Positions 34,201 through 41,778 of a stretch of 64,000 nt of DNA are shown piece after piece. The notes below the pieces were generated by a model. It worked only from the letters and a program-made list of their open reading frames with translations, had not been told where the DNA came from and made no database searches. The DNA lies in contig JAFXZM010000014.1 in NCBI GenBank assembly GCA_017541275.1, forward strand, positions 1-64,000, written 5' to 3'. The DNA comes from Oscillospiraceae bacterium (lineage in GTDB: Bacteria > Bacillota > Clostridia > Oscillospirales > Ruminococcaceae). Position 1 is the first letter of the stretch, and every line of letters starts with the position of its first letter. Both the position numbers and the translations under genes were made by a program.

Positions 34201-34558
34201 GCCCCGTGCAGTTATTGAATGCACTGCTGCCGATGACAGTGACGGTATCCGGAATGGAAATACCGGTCAGTTTCTCGCAGCCAAAGAATGACCAGCTTCC
34301 GATCTCGGTCACGGGCATGCCGCCGAGTGTATCCGGAATCACCACATCGCCGCCCTCGCCGCCGTATTTCGTGACGGTCGCGGTTCCCTGCTCCGCATTG
34401 ACCATATATGTAAAGTCGCCCTCAGTGAGCTCGCTGTCCTCAGCACTTGCCGTCAGGGCAGGACGCAGCAGATGCAGGGGGGTGTTCTGCGGGAGCGAAC
34501 AGACCGTCAGCGCAGCCGCAGCAAGAACGCTCAGAATTTGCTTTTGCGAATGTTTCAT
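31229..34558 (-). CDS. LPQTG-anchored surface protein: BspA leucine-rich repeats plus metallophosphoesterase
   Basis: The start is ATG 34558 (MKHSQKQILSV), with GGAGG 7 bases upstream. The 1109-residue protein has a signal peptide (1-about 36). It then has roughly a dozen LRR_5/BspA repeats (about 75-400, such as IPDSVTSIGYQAFGNCTALT), middle beta-rich domains and a calcineurin-like phosphoesterase (about 680-930). The latter has FSDVHEE near 685, CTGDFCNG, AGNHDS near 756 and GHDHSRQE near 915. The C-terminus carries LPQTG near 1073, a hydrophobic segment and RRSVRRKK, a sortase signal. It is expected on the cell wall, perhaps binding host or plant material and hydrolysing a phosphoester. 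Confidence 0.92.
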   Translation of the reverse strand: MKHSQKQILSVLAAAALTVCSLPQNTPLHLLRPALTASAEDSELTEGDFTYMVNAEQGTATVTKYGGEGGDVVIPDTLGGMPVTEIGSWSFFGCEKLTGISIPDTVTVIGSSAFNNCTGLTSVSLPAGLTTISNTAFAGCSALTAVSIPASVRSVGSQAFSGCSSLGQVEIPEGLTEIGGGVFRDTLWMKAQQAENPVVVVNGILIDGTACTGDTVIPDGVTRIGDMAFSGCREMTSVSIPGSVTDIGESAFYSCTALTGITIPDSVTSIGYQAFGNCTALTALAIPDSVTSIGGSLCFGCSALTDVTLSAGLTVIPNSAFLMCGNLTDIEIPAGVTLIDTRAFAACSSLTEIVIPEGTERIGFGAFAACSALSSVTIPDSVTSIEYQVFSGCSNLTIWGSAGSYAETYAQQNGYPFQETGSPAQPVFTVTVPAAAEGSKLTTADGQEWFKVSEFEPGQDYLITVRNSDGTQVMLTLTAGAQSSFAWHFFNRMGKSDGAPYKGLASGDYALVSCDGQLVSDESLKASGSVVWLHQDSRLMNEVNGQQFFLKYDENAEQPFSMTENAGEAAAVDIYTNGKTLARCITAQPFAESYVLENSGYAAPEFRLELAEAVTVDNITWYTDGEAKQSGETVFTAEDLKGQSAGVHRVSCLVEGHDENGICYREESAPVSFVIAKGVLPDSVMTFSDVHEEYTLIGDALARVIETTDGYIPSLILCTGDFCNGSQADYDTMLSRNYPQIKAALGGLDTVFVAGNHDSAAAASELSASAGLGAASDLSANGGMIFRGGSEAVRANGKNSAYADQITVYGLNFDAVLTKTEDGTGYSYENVLADIEQFLQETAENYQGELVIISAHSGLHILGKQPESVNPDDQRLTEWIGENMYNVDCSYELAALLNRYAEDYGMDIMYLFGHDHSRQETELLLKEGDTLLSTRRYADQSFDSQTLHFTYAHAGYLSSQIGSADSKFSLIYRDGSKNVFDLIRTTDSAESRTELPVKEKPDYATAEQFEDMAQRDYRQKTGVKTHAEAVRNADGTVTVTLRDRNGKTVDTYTLDAKTGIGTDAEGGEVNLPQTGVNDPTAGMTVCGAFMLGIFGALLMRRSVRRKKEN

Positions 34559-34603
34559 TGAAAAACCTCCTTTGTTTTCCTGCGGGGTCATCCCGCTGTT
34601 TTT

Positions 34604-34632
34604 ATTATAACTGAACAAATCTGAAGTGTCAA
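34604..34632 (-). promoter_or_regulatory. consensus promoter of the LPQTG surface protein gene
   Basis: Minus-strand TTGACA (34627-34632) and TATAAT (34604-34609), 17-base spacer; both hexamers are perfect. Confidence 0.9.
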
Positions 34633-34772
34633 GTAATTTACGGATGTTTTTCCCGGCAGCAGCATTTCGCCTGCAATGCCCGGCGGCTTTTTTCCGTCAT
34701 TTTGCACGACAATAAGCCGGAATATGCCGTTCATAATTTGTACACGCCTGTTCATAAAATATCCATATATCA

Positions 34773-34801
34773 TTGACAAGGCCGGAAATTTATGATACAA
34801 T
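34773..34801 (+). promoter_or_regulatory. promoter of the CpsB-like gene
   Basis: TTGACA (34773-34778) and TACAAT (34796-34801), 17-base spacer, 60 bases before the start codon. Confidence 0.85.
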
Positions 34802-34860
34802 AAAATTGTAACTTATGCCGGAAACGGTACCGCTTCGTGAAAAAGGGGGTGCTCTGTGCG

Positions 34861-35583
34861 ATGAATTATTATGTCGATATTCATGCAAATCTGCTGCCGG
34901 GCCTGCCTGCGGCTGCGGCCGGCGCTCTGACAGAGGCCGAAGCCGTCCAGCGCGCTGCCGTATTCCGCGAAAGCAATATCAAGATTGCTGTGGCCGCGCC
35001 GGCCTTTGACCCTGCCCGATATGCGCCGGAGCAGTTTCTGCATGTCCGCGATGAAGCACTTGCACGAATGGCCGATGCCGCACCGCCGATGCGGCTTGTG
35101 CCGGGCGCGGTGCTCCCGTTCGGCTTCTGCGTGGAGTTTCCGCGCGAGCTGAAGCCCTTTGCACTCGGCGATTCGGAATATCTGCTGATCGACCTGCCGC
35201 AGGAAAAGGTGACGGAGGAATTCTGCGAGGATATCTCCCGGCTCCGGATTGTGAGCGGCCTCTGCCCGATCGCCGCAGACATCGACCGTTTTTACGGCTG
35301 CTGGTCGCCGGAGGACTGGATTGCCCTGCGCCGCACCGGCATGCTGCTGCAAATATCTGTCAACGGCCTGCTGAATACCGATTTCCGCAAGCTCTCGCTT
35401 TATCTGCTTGCGAATCAGTATGCGCATTTTGTCGCGACCGGCTCGCGTGATATCGCGCAGCCATTGCATTTTACCGAGGCTATGCGCGTGATTCAGCGCA
35501 GCCTGCCTGCTCAGATTTATCGCCGGGTCAAGAATAATGCCGGAATGCTGCTCTCCAATGCAGAGCCCGCAGCCTTCCTGTAA
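34861..35583 (+). CDS. divergent CpsB/YwqE-like PHP-fold protein, probable pseudo-phosphatase
   Basis: The start is ATG 34861 (MNYYVDIHANLLPG), with AGGGGG about 11 bases upstream; a GTG at 34837 is possible. The 240-residue length and layout (VDIHANLLPG, then ESNIKIAVAAPAF, LQISVNGLLN and FVATGSRDI) follow the CpsB/CapC tyrosine phosphatase fold. However, the metal ligands are mostly gone: DxHxH reads DIHAN, TPHH reads AAPAF, and the SDAH site reads GSRD. I infer loss of phosphatase activity and a possible regulatory or scaffold role. No capsule genes are adjacent. Confidence 0.6.
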   Translation: MNYYVDIHANLLPGLPAAAAGALTEAEAVQRAAVFRESNIKIAVAAPAFDPARYAPEQFLHVRDEALARMADAAPPMRLVPGAVLPFGFCVEFPRELKPFALGDSEYLLIDLPQEKVTEEFCEDISRLRIVSGLCPIAADIDRFYGCWSPEDWIALRRTGMLLQISVNGLLNTDFRKLSLYLLANQYAHFVATGSRDIAQPLHFTEAMRVIQRSLPAQIYRRVKNNAGMLLSNAEPAAFL

Positions 35584-35621
35584 CGGACAGACAGCGCAAA
35601 GAAAAACAAATATTGAGAGCA

Positions 35622-35741
35622 TGAGGGAGAGAAAGCGCCGGTTTTCTCTCCCTCAGCCTGCCGGTACAGAATGATGCCGACAGTGTTTGCGGCTTGGGCA
35701 GGCGCTTTTGGGGGAGAGAAAACAAGAGTTTTCTTTCCCCC
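35622..35741 (+). repeat. three consecutive strong hairpins with alternative pairing
   Basis: Hairpin 1 is a perfect 13-bp stem (35622-35634/35643-35655). Hairpin 2 has 7-bp arms (35656-35662/35697-35703). Hairpin 3 has 14-bp arms with one mismatch (35710-35723/35728-35741). AAAGCGCC (35632-35639) can also pair with GGCGCTTT (35701-35708), excluding hairpins 1 and 2. No gene is supported in 35584-36046. Confidence 0.6.
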
Positions 35742-35890
35742 ATTACAAAATAATATGTACCGCTCTTGTACAGACTGATATTTGAACAATAAAATTCCCG
35801 ATCAGCCACTCCCGTTTTTTGCCTGCCAAAAATTTTTTTCAAAAAATGTGTGAGGATTTCGCCCGCCGGTACGTATACAATATCAGGGCA

Positions 35891-35962
35891 GAGGCAGCAT
35901 CGAAAAAACCTGCGTATTGAGAGGGGCGCAGGCGGGGGGACGATGCTGCCTCGCACTTTTTT
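35891..35962 (+). ncRNA. candidate small RNA or attenuator ending in an intrinsic terminator
   Basis: A perfect 12-bp stem (35891-35902/35941-35952) encloses an inner 6-bp stem (35909-35914/35927-35932) with a purine-rich loop. TTTTTT follows at 35957-35962. A TATACAAT -10-like box lies at 35874-35881, but no good -35 is present. The unit does not follow any gene closely. It matches no RNA family I know. Confidence 0.45.
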
Positions 35963-36046
35963 ATTTTGGGGTTATGATACACGGTGAAACATTGAATCTT
36001 CGCTTTGCTGTCACAACTGAATGAGAACACGGCTTTTCGACAGACT

Positions 36047-36075
36047 AAGAGGCTCCGGAAAAACCGGAGCCTCTT
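36047..36075 (-). terminator. terminator of the fatty-acid synthesis operon
   Basis: A perfect 12-bp stem (36047-36058/36064-36075) with a 5-base loop, 19 bases past the accA stop on the minus strand. Confidence 0.85.
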
Positions 36076-36093
36076 GAAAATTACTGTATCCGC

Positions 36094-36891
36094 TTACCGG
36101 AACGCGCCGATCTTGCGGAATTTTTCGTAGCGGGCATCGAGCAGCTCCTCAGCAGGCAGAACGCGCAGCCGGAGAATCTCATCAAGCAGATATTTCTTCA
36201 GTGCCGAGCAGATTTCACGCTCAGTCTTGCCCTCCTCGCGGATGACCTTTTCAACGACCTCAAAATTCAGCAGATCATAGGAGGTCAGCTTCAGATGCGC
36301 CGCGGCCTCAGGTGCCTTGGCGGCATCCTTCCAGAGAATGCTCGCGCAGCCCTCCGGCGAAATAACCGAATACACGGCATTTTCGAGCATCACGGCGGTA
36401 TCGCAGACACCGAGCGCGAGTGCGCCGCCGCTGCCGCCCTCACCGACGACAACTGAAATGATCGGTGTTTTCAGACCCATCATCTCATACAGATTCTCAG
36501 CGATTGCAAGACCCTGCCCGCGCTTTTCCGCTTCGATGCCGCAGTAGGCACCGGAGCTGCCGATGAAGCAGATCACGGGTCTGCGGAATTTTTCGGCCTC
36601 CTTCATCAGACGGAGTGCCTTGCGGTAGCCCTCCGGTTCCGGGCAGCCGAAATTGCGCTTCATGCGCTCCTCGATCGTCTCGCCGCGCTCCATTGCGATG
36701 ACCGTGACGGGAATGCGGTTGAGGTAGCCGATACCGGCGACGATCGCTGCGTCATCGCCGAAGCGTCTGTCTCCGTGCAGCTCGACGAAATCGTCGATCA
36801 TGTGCTCAATATAGTACGAACCCATCGGACGTTTGCCGTTGCGCGCCGCCTGCACACGCTCATAGGCGGTGATGCTGTCTGCCTTTGCCAT
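36094..36891 (-). CDS. accA: acetyl-CoA carboxylase carboxyltransferase subunit alpha
   Basis: The 265-residue protein has the crotonase-fold signatures of AccA: FVELHGDRRFGDDAAIVAGIG, GCPEPEGYRKALRLMKEAEKF, FIGSSGAYCGIEAEKRGQG and VVGEGGSGGALALGV. With AccD it transfers carboxyl from biotin to acetyl-CoA, giving malonyl-CoA for the Fab enzymes upstream. It is the last gene of the operon. The short N-terminus is typical of Firmicutes. Confidence 0.95.
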   Translation of the reverse strand: MAKADSITAYERVQAARNGKRPMGSYYIEHMIDDFVELHGDRRFGDDAAIVAGIGYLNRIPVTVIAMERGETIEERMKRNFGCPEPEGYRKALRLMKEAEKFRRPVICFIGSSGAYCGIEAEKRGQGLAIAENLYEMMGLKTPIISVVVGEGGSGGALALGVCDTAVMLENAVYSVISPEGCASILWKDAAKAPEAAAHLKLTSYDLLNFEVVEKVIREEGKTEREICSALKKYLLDEILRLRVLPAEELLDARYEKFRKIGAFR

Positions 36892-36936
36892 TGGAGGAAT
36901 CCCATCCTTTCTGTATCAAAGCCCGTTTCGGGGCAA

Positions 36937-37524
36937 CTATTCTCCCAGATAATTCTTCACCCAGATGCAGCCGGCAATCAGTGCAATCAGCGCTGCGAAC
37001 AGAAAGCCGAGCCCCAGCACGAGGATGACCTTTTTGATGCGGGTATCATCCCGTTCCTCCAGCTTCATCTGAAGCTGCACGCGCTCTGCGGGGGCGGCGT
37101 CCGAGCTTGCTGCATAAATTTCATTCAGCTTCCGGCAGAGATGCACCTGTTCCGGGTATGTCACTGCAAAATACTCTGCATAATCGCTGTTCTGCCTGAT
37201 CTTATGCCGCACATGCGCATTGTTGACCAGTCTGGCCAGCTCCGAGAGCAGCATCTTTCCTGCAATCAGCACACCGAGCGCAATGAACACATAAACAACG
37301 CTTTTTGCATGACCCAGCAGGACAAATGCGATGCCGCAGCCGACGATGAACGCAATGATCGAAAAAATCTCCAGAAATGCGCCCCAGCCGGATTCCCGGT
37401 AACCGATATACGGATAGCTGATTGTACCGGCAGAGCCCATATGCTGCACTGCACCGAGATGCCGCTCGCTGAACCGCGCATTTTTGCGCGCAACATGCCT
37501 TCGGTATGCCTGAATCAGCCCCAT
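36937..37524 (-). CDS. unknown membrane protein inserted between accD and accA
   Basis: The 195-residue product begins MGLIQAYRRHVARKNARF. It has a membrane hairpin (IFSIIAFIVGCGIAFVLL and VVYVFIALGVLIAGKMLL, about 53-90), a cytoplasmic helical region, and a final segment VILVLGLGFLFAALIALIAG near 167-186. Its ATG lies 1 base past the accD stop, so it is translated with the fatty-acid genes. I do not recognise the family. The tight coupling suggests a role at the membrane in lipid supply, but this is inference. Confidence 0.8.
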   Translation of the reverse strand: MGLIQAYRRHVARKNARFSERHLGAVQHMGSAGTISYPYIGYRESGWGAFLEIFSIIAFIVGCGIAFVLLGHAKSVVYVFIALGVLIAGKMLLSELARLVNNAHVRHKIRQNSDYAEYFAVTYPEQVHLCRKLNEIYAASSDAAPAERVQLQMKLEERDDTRIKKVILVLGLGFLFAALIALIAGCIWVKNYLGE

Positions 37525-37525
37525 A

Positions 37526-38362
37526 TTACTGTGCAGCGGTATTTGCGCTGTGAATTGCGAGCAGCTTTGCGAGTGTATAGGTCATGCGCGGCCGCTCCTC
37601 AATGAGATCGACAAAGCCGTGCTCAAGCTGAAATTCCGCACGCTGGAAGCCAGCGGGGAGCTTTTCGCCGGTTGTCTGCTCGATGACGCGCTGCCCTGCA
37701 AAGCCGATCAGTGCCTTTGGCTCGGCGATGATGATATCGCCCTGCATCGCAAAGCTCGCGGTGATGCCGCCCGTGGTCGGGTCAGTGAGCACGGCGATAT
37801 ACAGCAGCCCCGCCTCCGAATGGCGCTTCACAGCGCCGGAGACCTTTGCCATCTGCATCAGGGAAAAAATACCCTCCTGCATTCTCGCGCCGCCGGATGT
37901 GATAAACCCGATGACCGGAAGATTCTGTGCGGTTGCCTTTTCAAAAAGGCGCGTGATCTTCTCGCCGACAACCGTGCCCATGCTGCCCATCATGAATGCG
38001 GAATCCATGACAAACAGTGCCGTTTCGATTCCGTCGATCTTCGCAGTGCCGCAGACCACGCCTTCATTCAGGCCGCTCGCCTTCTCAGCCTTGTCGAGCT
38101 TCTGGGCATAGTCCGGAAACTGAATCGGGTCCTTCGATTTCAGCTTTCTGTCGATCTCCTGAAAGGTTCCCGCATCGACCGTATCCTCAAGGCGCTCAAC
38201 GGCGCGCATGCGGAAATAGGTGCCGCATTCCGGGCAGATGCAGTGATTTTCAAGATATTCCTGATATGCAATCTCCGCGCCGCAGCTTTTGCAGACGCGC
38301 GGGGGCTGCTGCTCAGGGGCACTCTTTGTGAATGAGGTGAAAAACTCCTTCAGGCCGCTCAT
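37526..38362 (-). CDS. accD: acetyl-CoA carboxylase carboxyltransferase subunit beta
   Basis: The 278-residue protein begins with the AccD zinc ribbon (CKSCGAEI...[10 protein letters not shown]), followed by the carboxyltransferase core with [30 protein letters not shown] and [17 protein letters not shown]. It pairs with AccA. Its ATG overlaps the fabZ stop by 4 bases (ATGA), indicating coupling. The biotin carrier and carboxylase genes that often precede accD are missing. Confidence 0.95.
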   Translation of the reverse strand: MSGLKEFFTSFTKSAPEQQPPRVCKSCGAEIAYQEYLENHCICPECGTYFRMRAVERLEDTVDAGTFQEIDRKLKSKDPIQFPDYAQKLDKAEKASGLNEGVVCGTAKIDGIETALFVMDSAFMMGSMGTVVGEKITRLFEKATAQNLPVIGFITSGGARMQEGIFSLMQMAKVSGAVKRHSEAGLLYIAVLTDPTTGGITASFAMQGDIIIAEPKALIGFAGQRVIEQTTGEKLPAGFQRAEFQLEHGFVDLIEERPRMTYTLAKLLAIHSANTAAQ

Positions 38363-38793
38363 ACGGATGCATCCTCCTTCGGCTGGACAACGAACGAAAA
38401 TTCCGCCTTGACGCAGAGCTTTCCGTCCACATAGCCCTCACCCTTTGCAAAATAGAAGGGCGCCTTCACTCTGGTGATCTCACATTTGGTCTCAAAGACG
38501 TCGCCCGGCACGACCGGATGCTTAAAGCGCACCTTGTCGAGTCCGGCAAACAGCGTCAGCGGCTGTGTGCCGTCAGGCTGACGCTCCAGACAGACGCACA
38601 CGGACTGTGCCATGATCTCGCAGAGGATCACGCCCGGCACGACCGGATGCCCCGGAAAATGCCCGTCGAGGAACCATTCCTCCCCTGTGATTTTCTTCTT
38701 TCCGTGTGCGGCGCCGTCGATCAGCTCTGCTTCGTCGAGCAGCAGCATGCTGTCACGGTGCGGCAGCAGCTCCATGATCTCTGTCCGGTTCAT
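38359..38793 (-). CDS. fabZ: 3-hydroxyacyl-ACP dehydratase FabZ
   Basis: The 144-residue hot-dog-fold protein has the catalytic His45 in [12 protein letters not shown] and Glu59 in ILCEIMAQ, with the usual 14-residue spacing. It dehydrates 3-hydroxyacyl-ACP to trans-2-enoyl-ACP. The binding site GGGAGG precedes the ATG. It lies 23 bases after fabF. Confidence 0.95.
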   Translation of the reverse strand: MNRTEIMELLPHRDSMLLLDEAELIDGAAHGKKKITGEEWFLDGHFPGHPVVPGVILCEIMAQSVCVCLERQPDGTQPLTLFAGLDKVRFKHPVVPGDVFETKCEITRVKAPFYFAKGEGYVDGKLCVKAEFSFVVQPKEDASV

Positions 38794-38816
38794 CGGATTA
38801 CCTCCCAGTCAGGTTT

Positions 38817-40052
38817 TCAGATTTTTTTGAATGCGATGCAGGCATTGTGGCCGCCGAAGCCGAGCGAAGTGGAAAGCGCGAGCGTCAGCGGTGCCGCAGC
38901 GGCCTTGTTCGGTGTGATGTCGAGATCACATTCCGGGTCGGCCTCCTTATAGTTGATCGTCGGCGGAATCAGGTTATTTTCGAGCGCCTTGACCGCAGCG
39001 ATTGCTTCAATCGCACCGGCCGCACCGAGCAGATGTCCGGTCATGGATTTGGTCGAGCTGACATGCAGCGCCCTTGCCTGCTCCTCGCCGAATGCGCGCT
39101 TAATCGCGGCGGTTTCGGTTTTATCGTTCAGCGGGGTGCTGGTTCCGTGTGCATTGATATAGATTTCAGAAGCAGGGCAGTCGGCAGCGGCCTCTGCGAG
39201 CGCATCGGAGATTGCCTTTGCGGAGGCCTTCGCCTCGCTGTCCGGCGCAGTGACATGGAATGCATCGCAGGTACTGCCGTAGCCGGCAACCTCGGCATAA
39301 ATTTTCGCGCCGCGAGCCTTGGCGTGCTCATATTCCTCAAGAATCAGCGCGCCCGCGCCCTCACCCATTACAAAGCCGTTTCTGCGCTTGTCAAAGGGAA
39401 TGGAGGCGGCATCGGGGTCGGTGCTGTCGGTCAGCGCCATGCAGTTAATAAAGCCGGAAATTGCAAGCTCATGAATCACGGCATCGACGCCGCCCGCGAT
39501 GATTGCATCCGCATAGCCGTGGCGAATTGCGCGCATTGCCTCACCGATCGTGTTGGTGCCGGTCGCGCAGGCGGTTGTCACATCGAGGCAGGGGCCGTTT
39601 GCATGGGCATGAATCGCGATCATACCCGCCGCCATATTGGAGATCATCTTCGTAATGAAGAACGGCGAAACACGGTTTGCACCGCGGTTCAGCAGATTGT
39701 TGTGCTCATTGACAAAGGTCTCGAAGCCGCCGATACCGGAGCCGAAATAAACACCGAGGCGCTCAGGTTCGATCTGTCCGGTGATGCCGGAATCCGCGAT
39801 GGCCTGCGATGCCGCAGCAATCGCATACTGCTGAAAGCGGTCTGTCTGGCGCACTTCCTTGGCATCCATATAGTCCTTTGCGTTGAAGTCTTTGACCTCG
39901 GCCGCAAGCTGCGCCTTCAGGCCGGAGGCATCGAATCGGGTAATCGGGCCGATGCCGTTTCTGCCGTTTTTCAGACCGTCCCAGTAGCTTTCTACATCAT
40001 TGCCCAGCGGCGTGATTGCGCCGAGGCCGGTAACGACGACTCTTCTGTTCAT
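38817..40052 (-). CDS. fabF: 3-oxoacyl-ACP synthase II
   Basis: The start is ATG 40052 (MNRRVVVTGLGAITPLG), with GGAGG 9 bases upstream. The 411-residue condensing enzyme has Cys162 in VTTACATGTNTIG, His in INAHGTSTPLND, and SMTGHLLGAAGAIE with the second His. It elongates acyl-ACP with malonyl-ACP. Length and motifs are standard. Confidence 0.96.
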   Translation of the reverse strand: MNRRVVVTGLGAITPLGNDVESYWDGLKNGRNGIGPITRFDASGLKAQLAAEVKDFNAKDYMDAKEVRQTDRFQQYAIAAASQAIADSGITGQIEPERLGVYFGSGIGGFETFVNEHNNLLNRGANRVSPFFITKMISNMAAGMIAIHAHANGPCLDVTTACATGTNTIGEAMRAIRHGYADAIIAGGVDAVIHELAISGFINCMALTDSTDPDAASIPFDKRRNGFVMGEGAGALILEEYEHAKARGAKIYAEVAGYGSTCDAFHVTAPDSEAKASAKAISDALAEAAADCPASEIYINAHGTSTPLNDKTETAAIKRAFGEEQARALHVSSTKSMTGHLLGAAGAIEAIAAVKALENNLIPPTINYKEADPECDLDITPNKAAAAPLTLALSTSLGFGGHNACIAFKKI

Positions 40053-40101
40053 GTAAAATATCCTCCGTTCAAGGGTACAGTGATTCAATGCAGCGATTCC
40101 C

Positions 40102-40836
40102 TCACGAAATCGCAAGGCCGCCGTCAATGCGAATGACGGTGCCGGTGAGATAATCGGACTCCGGCGAGGCAAGGAATGCCGCGAGATTGGCGACGTCCTC
40201 CGGCTGACCGGCGCGCTTCATCGGAATCTGGTCAATATACTGGTCTTCGAGCCCCTTGGTCATATCGGTCGCGATGAAGCCCGGCGCAATGGCATTGCAG
40301 GTGACATTTCTGGACGCGAGCTCTCTGGCCGTGACCTTCGTCAGCGCGATGACACCGGCCTTCGAGGCGGCATAGTTCGCCTGACCCGCCGTGCCGAGCA
40401 GTGCGGAGACCGAGCCGAGATTGACGATCTTGCCGTACTTCTGCTTCATGAACGTGCGGTAGCAGGCCTGCGTCATATTGAACGTGCCCTTGAGATTGGT
40501 ATTGATGACCGCATCGAAATCCGCCTCCTTCATTGAGAGGATGAGCGTATCTCTCGTGATGCCGGCATTGTTCACGAGGATCGTGACCGCGCCGAGCGTT
40601 TCCGTGACTGACTTGATCAGTGCCTTGCAGGCCTCTGCGTCAGAGACATCGCAGGCAAAAGCCTGTGCCTTCACGCCGAAGCTGCCGGCAATTTCATTCT
40701 GAAGCGCCTCTGCCTGCTCCGTGACCTTCAGATCCACGATCGCGATATCCGCGCCGAGGGAGGCGAGCTTTCTGCAAATCGCCGCGCCGATGCCTCTTGC
40801 ACCGCCCGTGACGACTGCGACCTTTCCGTTCAGCAT
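40102..40836 (-). CDS. fabG: 3-oxoacyl-ACP reductase
   Basis: The 244-residue short-chain dehydrogenase has the NADPH loop TGGARGIG at 10-17, NNAGITRD, and the catalytic Ser142, Tyr155 and Lys159 (YAASK). It reduces 3-oxoacyl-ACP. It starts 7 bases before the end of fabD in another frame. Confidence 0.96.
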   Translation of the reverse strand: MLNGKVAVVTGGARGIGAAICRKLASLGADIAIVDLKVTEQAEALQNEIAGSFGVKAQAFACDVSDAEACKALIKSVTETLGAVTILVNNAGITRDTLILSMKEADFDAVINTNLKGTFNMTQACYRTFMKQKYGKIVNLGSVSALLGTAGQANYAASKAGVIALTKVTARELASRNVTCNAIAPGFIATDMTKGLEDQYIDQIPMKRAGQPEDVANLAAFLASPESDYLTGTVIRIDGGLAIS

Positions 40837-41753
40837 GCTTCATTCACCGCCTTTACCGTTTCTGCGAGGGAATCCGCATCCTGCACATTGTAAATGCGCA
40901 CATCTGCGGAGATTTTTTTGACAAGACCGCTGAGGGTCTTTCCTGCGCCGACCTCGATGAAATCGGTGAAGCCCTCCGCGATCATGTTTTCAATCGTTGT
41001 CTGCCAGCGGACGGGATTGCAGACCTGCTGCTGCATTGTCTGCGGAATCTGTGCCGCATCATAGGGCTGCGCATTGAGATTCGCATAGACCGGAATGCGC
41101 GGTGCCGAGAAAGTAAATGCCGAGAGCGCCTTGCCGAACTGCTCCGCCGCACCGTTCATGAACGGCGAATGGAACGCCGCACTGACTGCGAGCGGAATGG
41201 CTCTGCCGCCGAGCTCCTTGACTTTTGCGGTAAAGGCAGGCATGCTGCTTTTCAGGCCGGATACAACGGTCTGACCGGGGCAGTTGTAGTTGACGGCATA
41301 GAGCTGCTCGAATTTCGCAGCAGCGTTTGCGATTGTTTCCGCATCGAGCTTCACGACCGCACACATGGCGGTATCGGCCTGCTCTGCGGCCTCCTGCATC
41401 CGTCTGCCACGCTCCGTAACGATTCTGAAGCCGTCCTCAGCGGAATATGCCCCGGCAAATGCGAGTGCCGCGATCTCACCGAGCGAAAAGCCCGCAGCCG
41501 CATCGGCATGAATGCCGGCTTCTTCGAGTGCGAGTGCCGCCGCAAGATCGACCAGATACAGGCAGGGCTGTGTGTTTTCGGTCTTTTTCAGCTCCGCATC
41601 GGAGCCGGAAAAGGACTGCGCCATCGTACCGGGGCGGATCGCCTCGGCTGCGTCATAGAGAGCTTTTGCAGCGGCGCTGTGCTCGCAGAGCGATTTTCCC
41701 ATGCCGCTGTACTGTGCGCCCTGTCCGGCGAATAAAAATGCGATTTTCCCCAT
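40830..41753 (-). CDS. fabD: malonyl-CoA:ACP transacylase
   Basis: The 307-residue enzyme has FAGQGAQYSGMG at its N-terminus, the nucleophile Ser90 in AAGFSLGEIAAL, and the catalytic His in SAAFHSPFM. The residue before Ser90 is Phe rather than the more usual His. It loads malonyl groups on ACP. The start has GGAGG 9 bases upstream. Confidence 0.95.
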   Translation of the reverse strand: MGKIAFLFAGQGAQYSGMGKSLCEHSAAAKALYDAAEAIRPGTMAQSFSGSDAELKKTENTQPCLYLVDLAAALALEEAGIHADAAAGFSLGEIAALAFAGAYSAEDGFRIVTERGRRMQEAAEQADTAMCAVVKLDAETIANAAAKFEQLYAVNYNCPGQTVVSGLKSSMPAFTAKVKELGGRAIPLAVSAAFHSPFMNGAAEQFGKALSAFTFSAPRIPVYANLNAQPYDAAQIPQTMQQQVCNPVRWQTTIENMIAEGFTDFIEVGAGKTLSGLVKKISADVRIYNVQDADSLAETVKAVNEAC

Positions 41754-41778
41754 GTCGGGAACCTCCGTGTTCTGATAA

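Noticed and set aside
35517..35789. A 90-codon minus-strand frame over the hairpin cluster
   Set aside because: It runs through three stable stems and into the CpsB-like gene, without a binding site.
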